From Cochliopodium minus (Eukaryota; Discosea; Himatismenida; Cochliopodiidae): a stretch of 64,000 nucleotides of DNA. The notes under the pieces are model-generated. The model was not told the origin of the DNA. It worked only from the letters and a program-made list of their open reading frames with translations, and ran no database searches. Position 1 is the first letter of the stretch, and the number at the start of each line of letters is the position of its first letter. The DNA is taken from NCBI GenBank assembly GCA_024220525.1, contig JAMYWO010000129.1:1-64000 (forward strand), given 5' to 3'. This document shows positions 1 to 10,837 of this stretch, piece after piece. A program made the translations under genes and the position numbers.

Positions 1-1
1 T

Positions 2-73
2 GTCATCGCCTCTTGTGCTAAAGCAGTAGCCCATCAACTACTGATGCAAAAAGTACACACTGAACCAGGATAG
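2..73 (+). CDS. C-terminal end of an unidentified gene (5' part outside window)
   Basis: Frame 2 of the window edge is open for 23 codons and stops at TAG (71-73). The tail is rich in Ala, His and Gln and ends LLMQKVHTEPG. The base composition (about half G+C in the codons) is far more gene-like than the A/T tract that follows, so I read it as a final exon continuing from outside the window. It is too short to assign to a family. Confidence 0.45.
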   Translation, partial: VIASCAKAVAHQLLMQKVHTEPG

Positions 74-202
74 GATAATAGAGATTACTATCCTTGACTC
101 AAAAAAAAAAAAAAAAACAATATCTAATTCAAATCTCATCTAATATTTGAATTCAAAAAAATTAATTAATCTTTATTAATAAAAAAAAATTGAAAAATTC
201 CA

Positions 203-784
203 ATGAATAGAATTGCAATATTGGCAGAACATATAATAGATTCAATTGATAAAAATGAAGATTCCATTAAAATTTTCTTATCAGGATTTTCATCTTCAAT
301 TGCAAATTCATTCATTTTCAATCAATTATGCTCAGGATTGACATTTGGAAAAAATTGTGAATTAGAAATTGTATTGAATAACAATAGTGATATTAATAAA
401 ATTGTATGTGAGGATAAAGAATGTGCGGAATGTTTTTCTCAAATATTGATGGACTCTAATTTTCCATTATTAAAGAATTTACAAATAGAAGAAACAAATA
501 CTCAAATCATTGAAGCAGATATTTCTATTCTCTTTGAGAACAAAAATAAATCAGAGCTGGCGAAATTTATTGAGAATTATCATCCTTGTTCTCCAATCAC
601 TTTGTTCATCAATACCTCAGAAGAAAATAGTTCTTTCTTGTTGAAAGATGGCAAAATTTTCTTTTTTCAACTGAAATTGAATGAAAATAAGCCTATTTTT
701 TCCTCTCAGAGAATCTCAAAACTCTTAAACAAGATATTAAATCAATCTCAAGATTCTGTTGAAGGTGAAATATCATATAACTAA
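203..784 (+). CDS. Divergent malate-dehydrogenase-like Rossmann protein, probable pseudoenzyme
   Basis: A 193-residue single-exon protein preceded by an A/T-rich leader. Residues 20-140 follow the N-terminal NAD-binding half of cytosolic malate dehydrogenase by eye: the GAAGQIAYSLL region is replaced by GFSSSIANSFI, followed by FGKNCELEIVLNN, DSNFPLLKN (MDH: DCALPLLKD) and TQIIEADISILF (MDH: EDVAFKDLDVAILV). The glycine-rich loop is lost, and the C-terminal substrate domain with the catalytic His-Asp pair is absent; malate dehydrogenases are about 330 residues. It is therefore unlikely to be an active dehydrogenase. The assignment rests on pattern alignment by eye; the function is unknown. 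The next gene starts 139 bases downstream on the same strand. Confidence 0.5.
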   Translation: MNRIAILAEHIIDSIDKNEDSIKIFLSGFSSSIANSFIFNQLCSGLTFGKNCELEIVLNNNSDINKIVCEDKECAECFSQILMDSNFPLLKNLQIEETNTQIIEADISILFENKNKSELAKFIENYHPCSPITLFINTSEENSSFLLKDGKIFFFQLKLNENKPIFSSQRISKLLNKILNQSQDSVEGEISYN

Positions 785-923
785 AATTTTCTTTGATATT
801 GAACAAATAATTCAATAATTAAACTTCTTTTCAATCAAAAAAATTTTCTTTTTAAAATTCAAACCAAAATTAAATGAGTTTTGTGAGAAATTCAAAAAAA
901 AGGAAAAGAAGTGTGATTATCCA

Positions 924-2255
924 ATGGAATCTGATAATAACCATAATGAAATCACATCAAATAAGAATAATGAACATAAGTTTGAAAATGAACATTATAA
1001 TATGAAAAATATAAAATTCAATGGGAAAAAAGCAACAATTATACTTCAGAATAAAAATGGTCCATGTCCTTTGTATATTTCCAGAAATATCAATTCTTAA
1101 TTATTTACATTTAACCTAATTTTCAAGATTGGCAATTGGAAATATTCTATTGCTCTCGAATAATCTTTCTATTAGATCCTCATCTGGAAAAATCAAAACA
1201 GATCAACTTTTGCAAGTTATTGGAAATTTATTGATGAAAACAATGGAAGATAATGTATATATATATATTTGATCATTTCTTTACTATTTTAAAATTTTTA
1301 TTTCAAGAAATCAAATGTTGAATATGCAACCAAATTTGAAGAAGCGATGAGTTGTTTGCCTCTGATGCAATATGGAATGCATTTTAATGCAATATTTGGA
1401 GGAGTAAGATTGTTTGAAAAAACAAAGGAATTTTCAGTTTTTGAGTTATTGAAAATACCGATAGTGCATGGATGGATAGTGGATCAATCAAATAAAGAAA
1501 CATTTGATTTTATTTCTCCCTTATCTTACGATACACTGATGGAGAAAATTTGTTTGGGAGATTTTTTAAAAGAAAAAGAAACCTCCTCCACACAAGGAAC
1601 ATCCTCCCTTTCACCCAACGAATTGAAGGAAATTGAATTTGGGAAAATGGGCTCCAAATTTTTGCAGGAAAGCAGCAGTCAATTAACATTTGAGGGACTC
1701 ATTCAACTTCACCAATCTTTGAAAGAAGAAGAGCTCTGTGTTTTTTTCAGAAACAATCATTTTGGTACTATGATCAAAAAAAACAATTCTCTCTACCTCC
1801 TTGTTACTGATGATGGTTATTCAAACAAACAAAATATCATTTGGGAAAAATTGGTAGAAGTGGAGGGTGATAATTGTTTTGTTGATTCTGATTTCATTCC
1901 CATCTCTGTCAATTCCTCCCAAGACAATTTTGATTATTCTCAATTCCAAGATCCCCAAAGTTATCAAGATAATCATTATCAAGATAACCAAAACTATCAA
2001 CAAAATGAAGAATATCAATCGTAAAAAATTCCTATTTTTTTTTTTTGTTCGTAAAATCCTTTATTTCTTTAAAAAAGTGATCATTCTTTTGCAAAGCAAA
2101 TGCAAGAAGAAGAAAAAGAAAAATATATCAGAAAAAAATCAAAAAAAGACAAAAAATATAGGTATGAAAGAAGAATGGTTGATGGAAAAGAATATATTGT
2201 TAAAATTAGAAGAGAAGATTATGAATCTGATGATGAAATTTGCAAAATTCTTTGA
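924..2255 (+). CDS. MINDY-family (FAM63) Lys48-specific deubiquitinase
   Basis: Four exons, 924-1072, 1128-1254, 1308-2020 and 2078-2255, join in phase to 388 codons. MINDY enzymes trim Lys48-linked ubiquitin chains. The catalytic Cys lies in QNKNGPCPL, split by the first intron and completed as LLAIGNILLL. The family signatures FELLKIPIVHGWIVD and FFRNNHFGTM (catalytic His) follow. The last exon adds SDHSFAKQMQEEE, which resembles the ubiquitin-interacting motif found at the same place in MINDY1/2, then a Lys/Arg-rich tail ending at TGA. Ignoring intron 3 would end the protein at TAA 2022 and lose that motif. Start Met at 924 is the first in frame. The catalytic residues look intact. Confidence 0.85.
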
Positions 2256-2359
2256 GGAAAAAGAACAAATTTTTGTATATCTTTTTTTTAATTTATAATA
2301 AATTAAATTTAAAAACGAAAAAAAAAAATAATGAAAAATTTTAATTGTTTAAAATGAAT

Positions 2360-5300
2360 CTATCCAAATAAGAGGGAAGGTTTTAAGATACCAGTAGAAA
2401 TTTGATGAAGATGAACTATTAAGTCATAATTTATTTGTTGATTTACGATCGAATCATTTTTGTAAGAAGGATGGTTTTTAACAAAGTGTCTGACATAAGA
2501 GGCACAAGTCATTAGTTCACCAGAAGCTCTCTTGGAAATAAGATTAAAATAAGGTTGCAAAGAATTTCTCACTTGATCATCAACATTTACAGTATCAAGA
2601 TAGAGATGAATTAGTTTTATGAAACCAGGAAAATGATCACAACCATTAATTATTTCATTGAGAGAAAGTTCAATTATTTCTTCTTTGTTTACATTTTGAT
2701 CGTCTTGAGGTATGTTTGAGAGAAGAGGGTATTTTCTCCAAAAAAACTTTTGATTTAAAACAGCTCCTCTTTTAAATCCCCTTTCCATGTTTTCATCCAC
2801 AAGGGAGATGGGGATGTAGAGATTCAAATCAAAAAGAGGCAAAACTCTCACCAATAAAGTGATGAAAGTAACGAAAGCTGCATTTTCAAAATCAGTTAGT
2901 TGAAGTTCCATTGATCTAAACTCTACTCTCCATCCTATCTTTGAATTGGGAGGAGGAGGTTTAAAACGAACAGTTTGCCAATTTGTAGATTGAATGTTTT
3001 CAAAATGATCACTTTGTTTTTCATCTTCTATTTCTATTTTATCTGAATAAACTACCAATGGATCTCTTATCCATAAATGTGATATGTGTTGTGCCAACAA
3101 TTCATCCATCCCCTCTTCCTTTACCAACTTTTCATACACCTCTTCGTTTTTCACAATTGTTATGTCATTGTACTTTGGTGAAAATGGAGCCACTGGCGAT
3201 ATATAACATGACACACTCGAATACCTGCTCTTATTTATCCTCTTCTTTTCTTCTTTTTCTTTTTTTTTTTGACGAAAATATTTTATTTTTATCATTAATT
3301 TACATTTTAATTGAAATATTTTATTTATATCATAATATTATTTAAATATATATATAATATATAATATTATATTATTATAATTCAATATAAAATAGATAAT
3401 TTATTATGAAACAGAGAAAGGCAAGTATAGTTATAATTTATTATGAAATAGAGGGGAAAAGGGGAGAGTACCATGTTTTTCATTGTCAGTTCGGTCATCA
3501 ACACTTTCACTGATGATTTTCCAACGAACATCATGATCAGAAAGCATACCACGAACAACAGCACAAGCACCAGACAAAGCCATCATCAAAGGAGCCAAAA
3601 CAACAAACTGATCATAAATGATGCGTGCCTCTTTAATATTGCAACATTGATACGTGCATTGAACACAACAACTTCCCATTCCAAACCCCATCGCATCACA
3701 GTAAATATGCCCTTCTTTTTGTTCTTCTTTACTTTCATTGTATCTTTTTGGTTCCTCTGTTTTTTCATCAAAAAACAATGGAATGTTTATCCCCACTTTC
3801 TTTCCTTTTCTCTTCCTTATGTTCTCTGTCAATGTCCTTTTCATAAAAAATAAAAAATAATGATAAAAATTAACAGTAAAAAAATTTTTATAATAATAAT
3901 TATTTAAAATTTTAAAAATTTAAAAAATAGAAAAAAAAAGGGAATACGCGAAACGAGGATGAGGATGTATGAGTTGATCAGGAATGAAAAAAGATTGAGC
4001 AATAGGTCCATTCACAGAAAAAGGAGGAGTAGTAAAATGTGGATTTGATACTCCTGTGTCATTTTATCATTTTTTAAATAAAAAATATTTCAATATTATA
4101 ATTATTAAAAAAGGTTTTATTTTAATTATTTTGATTATTTTAATTTTTAAAAAGATTATATTAATATGATAATTATTATTAATATGATAATTATTATTAA
4201 TATTATAATTATTATTAATTTATATTTTTCAAAATGATTTTAAAATTATAATTTTTTTATTAAAAGAATATTATTAAAGAAAAGAAAGTTATTATTTTTT
4301 TTACCGAGAAGAGGAAAGTGAGTGAGGGAGAGGAGGATTTCGTTGGGGAGGAGGAGGTTTTCAACTTCTCTTCTTCTTCCTTCCATGTTTTTTTCTACTA
4401 ATAACAATTCTTCTGGTTTCCCTATGTATGGTTCCCCTGGTGTTCCCTCCACCATAAAACTTTATAAATTCAAAATAAAAATAAATTAAAATTAAATTTA
4501 ATAAATTATGAATAAATTAAAAATGTAAAATAAAAATAAATTAAAATTACATAAATTAAAAATAAAAATGAAATAAATTAATAAAATAAAAATAAAAATA
4601 AAATAAAATAAATAAATAAAATAAAAATAAAAATAAAATAAATATAAATATAAATATAAATATAAATATAAAAATAAATATAAATATAAATATAAAAATG
4701 AGTTAAATTTAATTAAAAATTAATTTTAAAAATATTAATTTAAATGTGTAAAATTTTTAAAAATTTTAATAAAAACAAACTAACATAAAAGATTGATGAT
4801 ATAAAACTTGACGAAAATAATTAATTTAATCATTGGTTTTAAATGAATTAAAAAAACATGAAATAAAATTAAATTAAATAATAAAATTTTTAAAAACAAA
4901 AAAACTAAAATAAAAACAAAATGACATAATAAAATTAATAAATTAAAAAGAAATATAAAATTGATAATTAAAAAAGAATTAATAAAAAAATTATTTTTCA
5001 AAATTTAAAAAGAAGAGGAGGGGGAATACCCCATACTCAGGTCTCCAGAGGAATCAACTTTACCAACACCTGTTTCTAAAATTTGAGTTCTGGTTCTTGT
5101 AGTTTTTCCAAAAGTTTATCTCCTCTCAATGAAAGAGTTGCTCTTGTTTTCGTGATCCAATTGTACAATTATATATTCAATCTTTATTTTTTAAAAAAAA
5201 ATTTGATTAAATTTTATTAAGCGAAAGAAAAACTAAATTGAATTTTTTTAAATTATAATTATATGAAATAAAAGAAAAAGATTGGAAAAATTTACTTCAT

Positions 5301-5512
5301 CTCCCATTTCAAAATATCATTTTCCCTATTTTTCTCCTTATTCCATATATTTAAGAATTGTTTGATTCCATGTTCTTTGATATAAGGTATATGCTCAATA
5401 ACTTGTTCCCAAGTTAAAGTAAATCCACTATTTATTTTTATTCACATTTTAAATAATTTGAATGATTAATAAAATGAGAATTATCATCTCAATACCTTGA
5501 TAAAAATCCCAT
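2360..5512 (-). CDS. GCLC: Glutamate-cysteine ligase catalytic subunit (glutathione synthesis)
   Basis: Catalyses ATP-dependent joining of Glu and Cys, the first step of glutathione synthesis. Seven exons on the minus strand: 5512-5496 (MGFLS), 5427-5296, 5181-5030, 4459-4305, 4053-3948, 3836-3472 and about 3252-2360. Hallmarks are VEGTPGEPY, DAMGFGMGSCC, SESVDDRT, SDHFENIQSTNWQTVRFK, PPPPNSKIGWRVEFRSME and KRASGELMT. The length is about 606 residues (human 637). Exons 4-7 are fully open. Exons 2-3 keep the family motifs (LKW.DE, IEYIIVQLDHENK, LRGDKLLEKLQ, WRPEYG), but these lie in different frames, implying about five one-base slips. Either the assembly carries indels there or the 5' end is decaying; the strong conservation elsewhere favours assembly error. 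Confidence 0.88.
4470..4770. repeat. A/T simple repeat (AAATAA and TAAATA units) in a GCL intron
   Basis: Almost pure A/T with runs of AAATAA, then TAAATATAAA units, lying wholly inside the intron between the third and fourth GCL exons (4460-5029). It has no coding potential. Confidence 0.8.
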
Positions 5513-5978
5513 TTTTAAAAAATTTTCAATACTTTTTGCTAGTTATCAGTGAGTATAATAAAATAAAATTTTTTTTTAATTTTTTTTTATTTTTTCTTTT
5601 TATTTCTCAATTCAAAATTATTTGTTGTTTTTTTGTTTTCTTGGTTGATAAACTCTTATAGGTTGACAATCATGCGAAGATATATGAAGCAAATGTGCTT
5701 GGGATATAAATAAGGAGTTTAATATCTCCCAAAAAGTGATTATGAAGGTATATTAGTTGAATAAAACGATATTCCAAAATTCCATTCTAATACTCCCTCT
5801 GATAACTCATATCTTGAATCAATAAATTTAATTAAAAATCTTCCTCTTCAAATCTGAAAATTAATTCAATTCAATTCAATATTCCATTAAGGATCAAGCG
5901 TAAATTACTCATCGAATCAAAATTCCTATAAAATTTCTTCTATTTGATTTTTATATTTCCAGATTTGTAAAAAAAAAA
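5513..5978. other. Divergent intergenic region between GCL and HMG-CoA lyase
   Basis: The region separates two genes that start outwards (minus at 5512, plus at 5979), so it must hold both promoters. It contains a T-rich block (5570-5640) and about 300 bases of mixed AT-rich sequence. I see no ORF, tRNA or clear motif. Confidence 0.5.
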
Positions 5979-8682
5979 ATGAGAAAATTTATTACAACAA
6001 AAAATAAATATCAATCAAATCTTTGTGAGATATTGAAATATAAAAATATTTTTTTCAATTCGAGAAAATATACAACAACATTGTCTTTATTAATGGAAGA
6101 TATTGCAGCAGTTGAAAGAAAAGAGGTATTAAAAAATTTTCAATAAAAAAATAAAAAGATATTAGGATAATTTCTTCTCAAATTAAAGTTTAATGAAGAT
6201 TATGATAGATTTCAAGAATTAAAACCAATGGGAAATTTTCCAAATTTTGATCAATCTCCAAAAAATAATACACCCAAAATCGGTCCATTTCCCAAAAATG
6301 TAAAAATAGTGGAGGTTGGTCCTAGAGACGGACTTCAAAGGTATCTTTTCAACATATTTTCAATAAACAATTAGCTTTATTTACATTATATATTAACTGA
6401 ATTATCCAATTATCCTCTCATATTTAAAATGAAATAAAAATCTTATTAATTATTTTATTAAAACTAAATTTTTCAATCACTGAAATTTCATAAAAAAATA
6501 AATTTCATACATTGAGATATTAAATAGATGAAAGAAAACACAATTTGTTGAATTTTAATTAAATGTTTTTATTTTGGAAAGTGAACCTTCAATCATAGCA
6601 AGAGATACGAAAGTTTCATTGATAAATAAACTTTCTAATTCCGGTTTACAAGTTATTGAAAGTGGTGCTTTTGTTTCTTCTAAATGGATTCCTCAAGTAA
6701 AAAAAATAAAAATAAAAATACTTTTCTTATGCTAAATTATTAAAAAAAAAAAATATAAATAAATATAAATAAATATAAATAAATATAAATAAAATATAAA
6801 TAAATATAAATAAATATAAATAAATATAAATAAATATAAATAAATATAAATAAAATATAACAAAATAAAATAAAATAAATAAAATAAAATAAATATAATA
6901 AAATAAATAAAATAAAATAAACATAAATATAATAAACATAAATAAATATTAATAAAATGTTTTAAAAATTATGAAATATTTCATTAGTTTATTTCTATTA
7001 CTTTAAATGAAAAATAGATGGCAGATTCAGAAGAAGTGATGAAGGAAATAAGCAGAAGGAAAGGAGTGAATTATCCCGTTTTAACTCCCAACATCATTGG
7101 TTATGAAAGAGCCAAACTTGTAGGTGCCACTGAAGTTGGTATATCCCTCTCCCCTCCTCCTCCCTTTTTTTTTTTTAAAAAAAAACATTTTCTTTTTTTA
7201 TTTTCATTTCTTTTATTTATTTATAAAATCATTATTATTATATTTATTACATTATTATTATATTATTTATTAAATCATTATTATTATATTATTTATATTA
7301 TATTTATTTATTACATCATTATTATATTTATTACATTATTATTATTATATTTATTACATTATTATTATATTATTTATTAAATCATTATTATTATATTATT
7401 TATATTATATTTCTTTATATTATATTTATTTATTACATTATTATTATATTTATTTATTACATTATTATTATAATATTTATTAAATTATTATTACATTTAT
7501 TTTATTATTATATTTCTTTATATTATAATATTTATGAAATAAATATTATTATTATATTTATTACATTATATCATTATTTATTTATTATAATATTTATTTA
7601 TTATAATATTTATTTATTTTAATCCCATTCTTTATTAAATTTAATATTTTTTATTTAATTTAATTAAATTAATTATATTCCACTAATTCCTTATTTTATT
7701 TTTTAAATTGTTTTAAATTATTTTCTTTTTTAAATTTTTTTATTTTTATTCCAATTTATTTTATTTTTAATTTATTTTATTTTTAATTTATTTTATTTTT
7801 AATTTATTTTATTTTTAATTTATTTTATTTTATAAAAAAAAAATGATGAAAAGCGATATTTGTTTCGGCATCAGAAAGTTTTAGTAAAAGAAACATAAAC
7901 AGAAGCATTAAAAAATCGATAGAAAGATATCAAATTGTGATGGAAGCTGCAAAAAAAGAAGAAATAAAAGTGAGGGGATACGTGTCTGTGGTGATGGGAT
8001 GTCCTTATGAAGGAAAAGTGGATCCGAGACAAGTGAGAGAAGTGGCAGAAGATTTGTATAAAATGGGTTGTTATGAAATTTCTTTGGGTGACACCATTGG
8101 TGTCGGCACCCCTTCTTCTGTTTACGGTTATTTTCTTTTTAATCCCTCTTTTTTTTTGATTGTTTATGATGAATTCAATTATACTATAATTTAATTTTAT
8201 TATTTGTTAATTTAATTTAATTATTATTTAATTTAATTTAATTATTATTTATGAATTTATTTTTATTTATTCAATTTAATTTTATTTATTATTTATTTAT
8301 TATTTATTTATTATTTATTAATTTTTAAATTAAATTTTTATCAAATTTTCTTATTGCTTTTTTATTTTTTGAGTGCTATTGGTCTTTAAAATTTTTTTTA
8401 AAAAATAAAATAAATAAAATAAAATAAAAAATAAATAAAATATTAAATTAAATTACTAAATAAATCTAAAATAAATAAATAACTAAAATTTGTTCAAAAT
8501 AAAAATAAAAATAAATAAAAGAGGTGATAAAAGAGGTGTCAAAGGGAGTTCCATTGGAGAGAATAGCGGTACATTTTCACGATACTTATTCACAAGCATT
8601 AAGCAATGTTTTGATGGCTTTTCAAATGGGTGTTTCTGTTGCTGATACTTCTGTTGCTGGTTTGGGTATTTTTCACTTTCAC

Positions 8683-8721
<39 letters not shown>

Positions 8722-9162
8722 AACACAAACACTTACACTTTCTCATTCTTTTCAATTTTTTTTTGAAGATTTTTATTTTTTATTTTTAAATTTTAATATT
8801 TAATTTTTAATATTTAATTTATATTTTTATTTATTTGTTAAATTATAGGAGGTTGTCCTTATGCAAAAGGAGCTACAGTAAAAAAAAAAAAACTTTTATT
8901 TTTTTAAAACATCATTTAAAAATTAAATTTTAAATATTTTCATTTTAAACATCAAAAATTTTTTAAAAAAAAGGGAAATTTGGCAACAGAAGATTTAGTG
9001 TATATGTTGAATGGGATGGGAATAGAAACGGGAGTAGACTTGGATAATTTAATGGAAACAGGAAATTGGATTTCTGCTAAATTAGGAAGACAAAACAGAT
9101 CGAAAGTTTCTGTTGCAATCACAAAAAAGAAAGAAGATACTCTCCCTTTTTTCGAAATCTAA
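5979..9162 (+). CDS. HMGCL: Hydroxymethylglutaryl-CoA lyase, with probable mitochondrial leader
   Basis: Splits HMG-CoA into acetoacetate and acetyl-CoA in leucine breakdown and ketogenesis. Eight exons, all in phase: 5979-6125, 6189-6340, 6582-6696, 7018-7138, 7854-8126, 8522-8665, 8849-8877 and 8974-9162, giving 389 residues. The TIM-barrel lyase signatures are [10 protein letters not shown] (catalytic Arg, Asp), [42 protein letters not shown] (metal His) and [11 protein letters not shown] with the active-site Cys, then [11 protein letters not shown]. Exon 1 is rich in Lys, Arg, Asn and Thr and poor in acid residues, as in a mitochondrial presequence. The C terminus (FFEI) lacks the CKL-type peroxisomal signal of the human enzyme. 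Introns are unusually AT-repetitive; one is 715 bases. Confidence 0.95.
6739..6953. repeat. Tandem AAATATAAAT-type simple repeat in HMGCL intron 3
   Basis: About twenty near-identical copies of an A/T unit of about 8 bases, drifting into AAATAAAATA. It is wholly intronic (intron 6697-7017). The opposite strand reads as an open frame of Tyr, Ile, Leu and Phe only, which is an artefact of the repeat. Confidence 0.85.
7180..7850. repeat. ATTATTATT / TTTATTTTA simple repeats filling HMGCL intron 4
   Basis: An imperfect ATT trinucleotide array (about 7240-7610), then five copies of a TTTATTTTATTTTTAA unit (about 7755-7830). They fill nearly all of the 715-base intron 7139-7853. Such arrays are prone to length change and assembly collapse. 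Confidence 0.8.
8680..8722 (+). repeat. ACATAC hexamer microsatellite
   Basis: About six tandem copies of ACATAC/ACACAT directly after the HMGCL exon 6 donor (exon ends 8665). It is the only non-A/T simple repeat of note in this gene and lies inside an intron. Confidence 0.8.
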
Positions 9163-9238
9163 AATTAAATTTCTTTTTTTTTTTAATTATAAAATTTTTA
9201 TTGGTTAAATTTTTATTTAATTTGAAAGTTCAAATTTT

Positions 9239-10447
9239 TCAATTGTTTCTGATTTTGTCTTTCCCTTTGAAAAGAAGAGGACGAGGGGTCATAAATTTAG
9301 TAACCATTTCTTCAGTAACTTTAGATCTTGATTGTTGATGGTTAGTAATGAAAGGGAGTAAAGTTTCAAACAAAACTTTTTTTATTTCACCACTCAACAT
9401 CTTGCCACTCTTATAATTGTCATGAATCTCTTTCAACTTTCCATCATCTTCTTCAAAGAAAGTGAGGTATTGATATGGAACATCTATATCAGGGTTTCCA
9501 CCAAGTTTTCTGTGTTCCTCAACAGTTTCTCTTCCACCAGAGAAAGCATATTTGTTTATTTTATTTTTCAATTCGGTTTCATTGTCAGTCATAAAAATGG
9601 CAGAACTTTCTGAACTTGCACTCATTTTGGTTTTTGGTCCTTGGAGTGCTGGGAAAAATTTGGAATGAATAACTGCTGGTTTTTTAAGTCCTAAACGAGG
9701 GGCAACATCTCTTGTCATTCTGAAGAAAGGATCTTGATCGATTGCACAAGGAATCAAACAGTGAAAATCACTATTTTCTCCAAAAATCAATGGGAAACAA
9801 GAACTGAATGATGGTGCTGCTTGTACTGCAGGGAACGCATATTTGCCAATGTTATCAAATTGATCAAATCCAAATATTTTGGCAGATTGATTACAAGTTA
9901 CAAGCTTTTGAATTTTAAGAACAGTTGGATACAAATTGTAAATGTAATCAAGATCACTGAAAATAAATGTTTTGTTGACGTCAAACCCACAAGCTATGAT
10001 ATCTTTTGCATTTTCTCTTGCCAATCTGTGACATTCTTCCAAAGTAAGATCCTTGAATAAAAACTTTTCATCATCAGTCATCTGGATCACCAAAGGAACA
10101 TCGAAGACATCTTGCAACCATTTTGTAAAATGAAAAGGAACCATATGTCCCAAATGAAGTGCTTCAGAACTTGGACCTCTTCCAGTGTAAAGATAAAAAG
10201 GTTCTCCTTTTTCAACTGCATCCAAAATTTCATTCAAAGAACGATGAGAAAAAAAGAGACCTCTTCTTATCCAATGATGACATTTTTTCCCTGTTACCTT
10301 CTCGATTCTTTTTATTGTTTTTTCGTCAATCTCTTCTGTTCCAAACTCAAGAATCAATCTTTTGTAATCAATCCCCTTTTCTCCTGACTCAACTTGCCAA
10401 GGTGTTACTGTTTGTTCTATTTCTTGCACACTTGAATTTTTATCCAT
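9239..10447 (-). CDS. WARS1: Cytosolic-type tryptophanyl-tRNA synthetase
   Basis: Charges tRNA-Trp in the cytosol. A single-exon, 402-residue class I aminoacyl-tRNA synthetase. The HIGH motif is HLGHM (about residue 98) after [17 protein letters not shown] is KMSAS in the stretch [12 protein letters not shown]. Other eukaryote/archaeal TrpRS signatures are [33 protein letters not shown] and [14 protein letters not shown]. The length matches fungal and protist cytosolic enzymes, which lack the vertebrate WHEP domain. The ATG at 10447 is the natural start, about 20 residues before the conserved region. It faces the IDO gene head to head. Confidence 0.97.
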   Translation of the reverse strand: MDKNSSVQEIEQTVTPWQVESGEKGIDYKRLILEFGTEEIDEKTIKRIEKVTGKKCHHWIRRGLFFSHRSLNEILDAVEKGEPFYLYTGRGPSSEALHLGHMVPFHFTKWLQDVFDVPLVIQMTDDEKFLFKDLTLEECHRLARENAKDIIACGFDVNKTFIFSDLDYIYNLYPTVLKIQKLVTCNQSAKIFGFDQFDNIGKYAFPAVQAAPSFSSCFPLIFGENSDFHCLIPCAIDQDPFFRMTRDVAPRLGLKKPAVIHSKFFPALQGPKTKMSASSESSAIFMTDNETELKNKINKYAFSGGRETVEEHRKLGGNPDIDVPYQYLTFFEEDDGKLKEIHDNYKSGKMLSGEIKKVLFETLLPFITNHQQSRSKVTEEMVTKFMTPRPLLFKGKDKIRNN

Positions 10448-10837
10448 TTTTTCTTCTTTTATTTTTAATTTTTCTTTTTTTTTTTTTTAATTTTTTTGAT
10501 TGAATTTTTTATTTTTTGTTTGGAATAAATGATAAATGAAAAATTAATTCTTCTCTGAAATTAGTAATTTTAATTTTTTCAATTTAAAATGGATAAAATG
10601 AAATTGAATGTCAGAAAATTTTGGCGTAAATTTGTTTGAATTTAATAAATATGGAAAAGTTTCAGGGAAATCAAGAGACAATAAAAAGTTGAAAAAAAAA
10701 ATGAAATTGAATGTTGTGATAAATTCCAATTTTTTTTTTGAAAAAAGAATTTGATAAATGATAATTTATTTTCAATAAATAAAAAAAAAATAATTATAAA
10801 ATTATAAAAAAAAAAAAAAATTAAATTTACAATATTA
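10448..10837. promoter_or_regulatory. Shared divergent promoter region of WARS and IDO
   Basis: 390 bases between two outward-facing starts. The sequence is A/T-rich with T- and A-homopolymers at both ends and no open frame of note. It must carry both 5' leaders. I see no recognisable TATA consensus beyond generic A/T, so only the location is supported. Confidence 0.4.

Noticed and set aside
6727-6939. Open frame of Phe, Ile, Tyr and Leu on the minus strand
   Set aside because: It is the reverse of an A/T tandem repeat inside an HMGCL intron and has no gene-like pattern.
8680-8722. Telomere-like repeat
   Set aside because: Only about six ACATAC units inside an intron; unlike known telomere repeats in unit, length and place.
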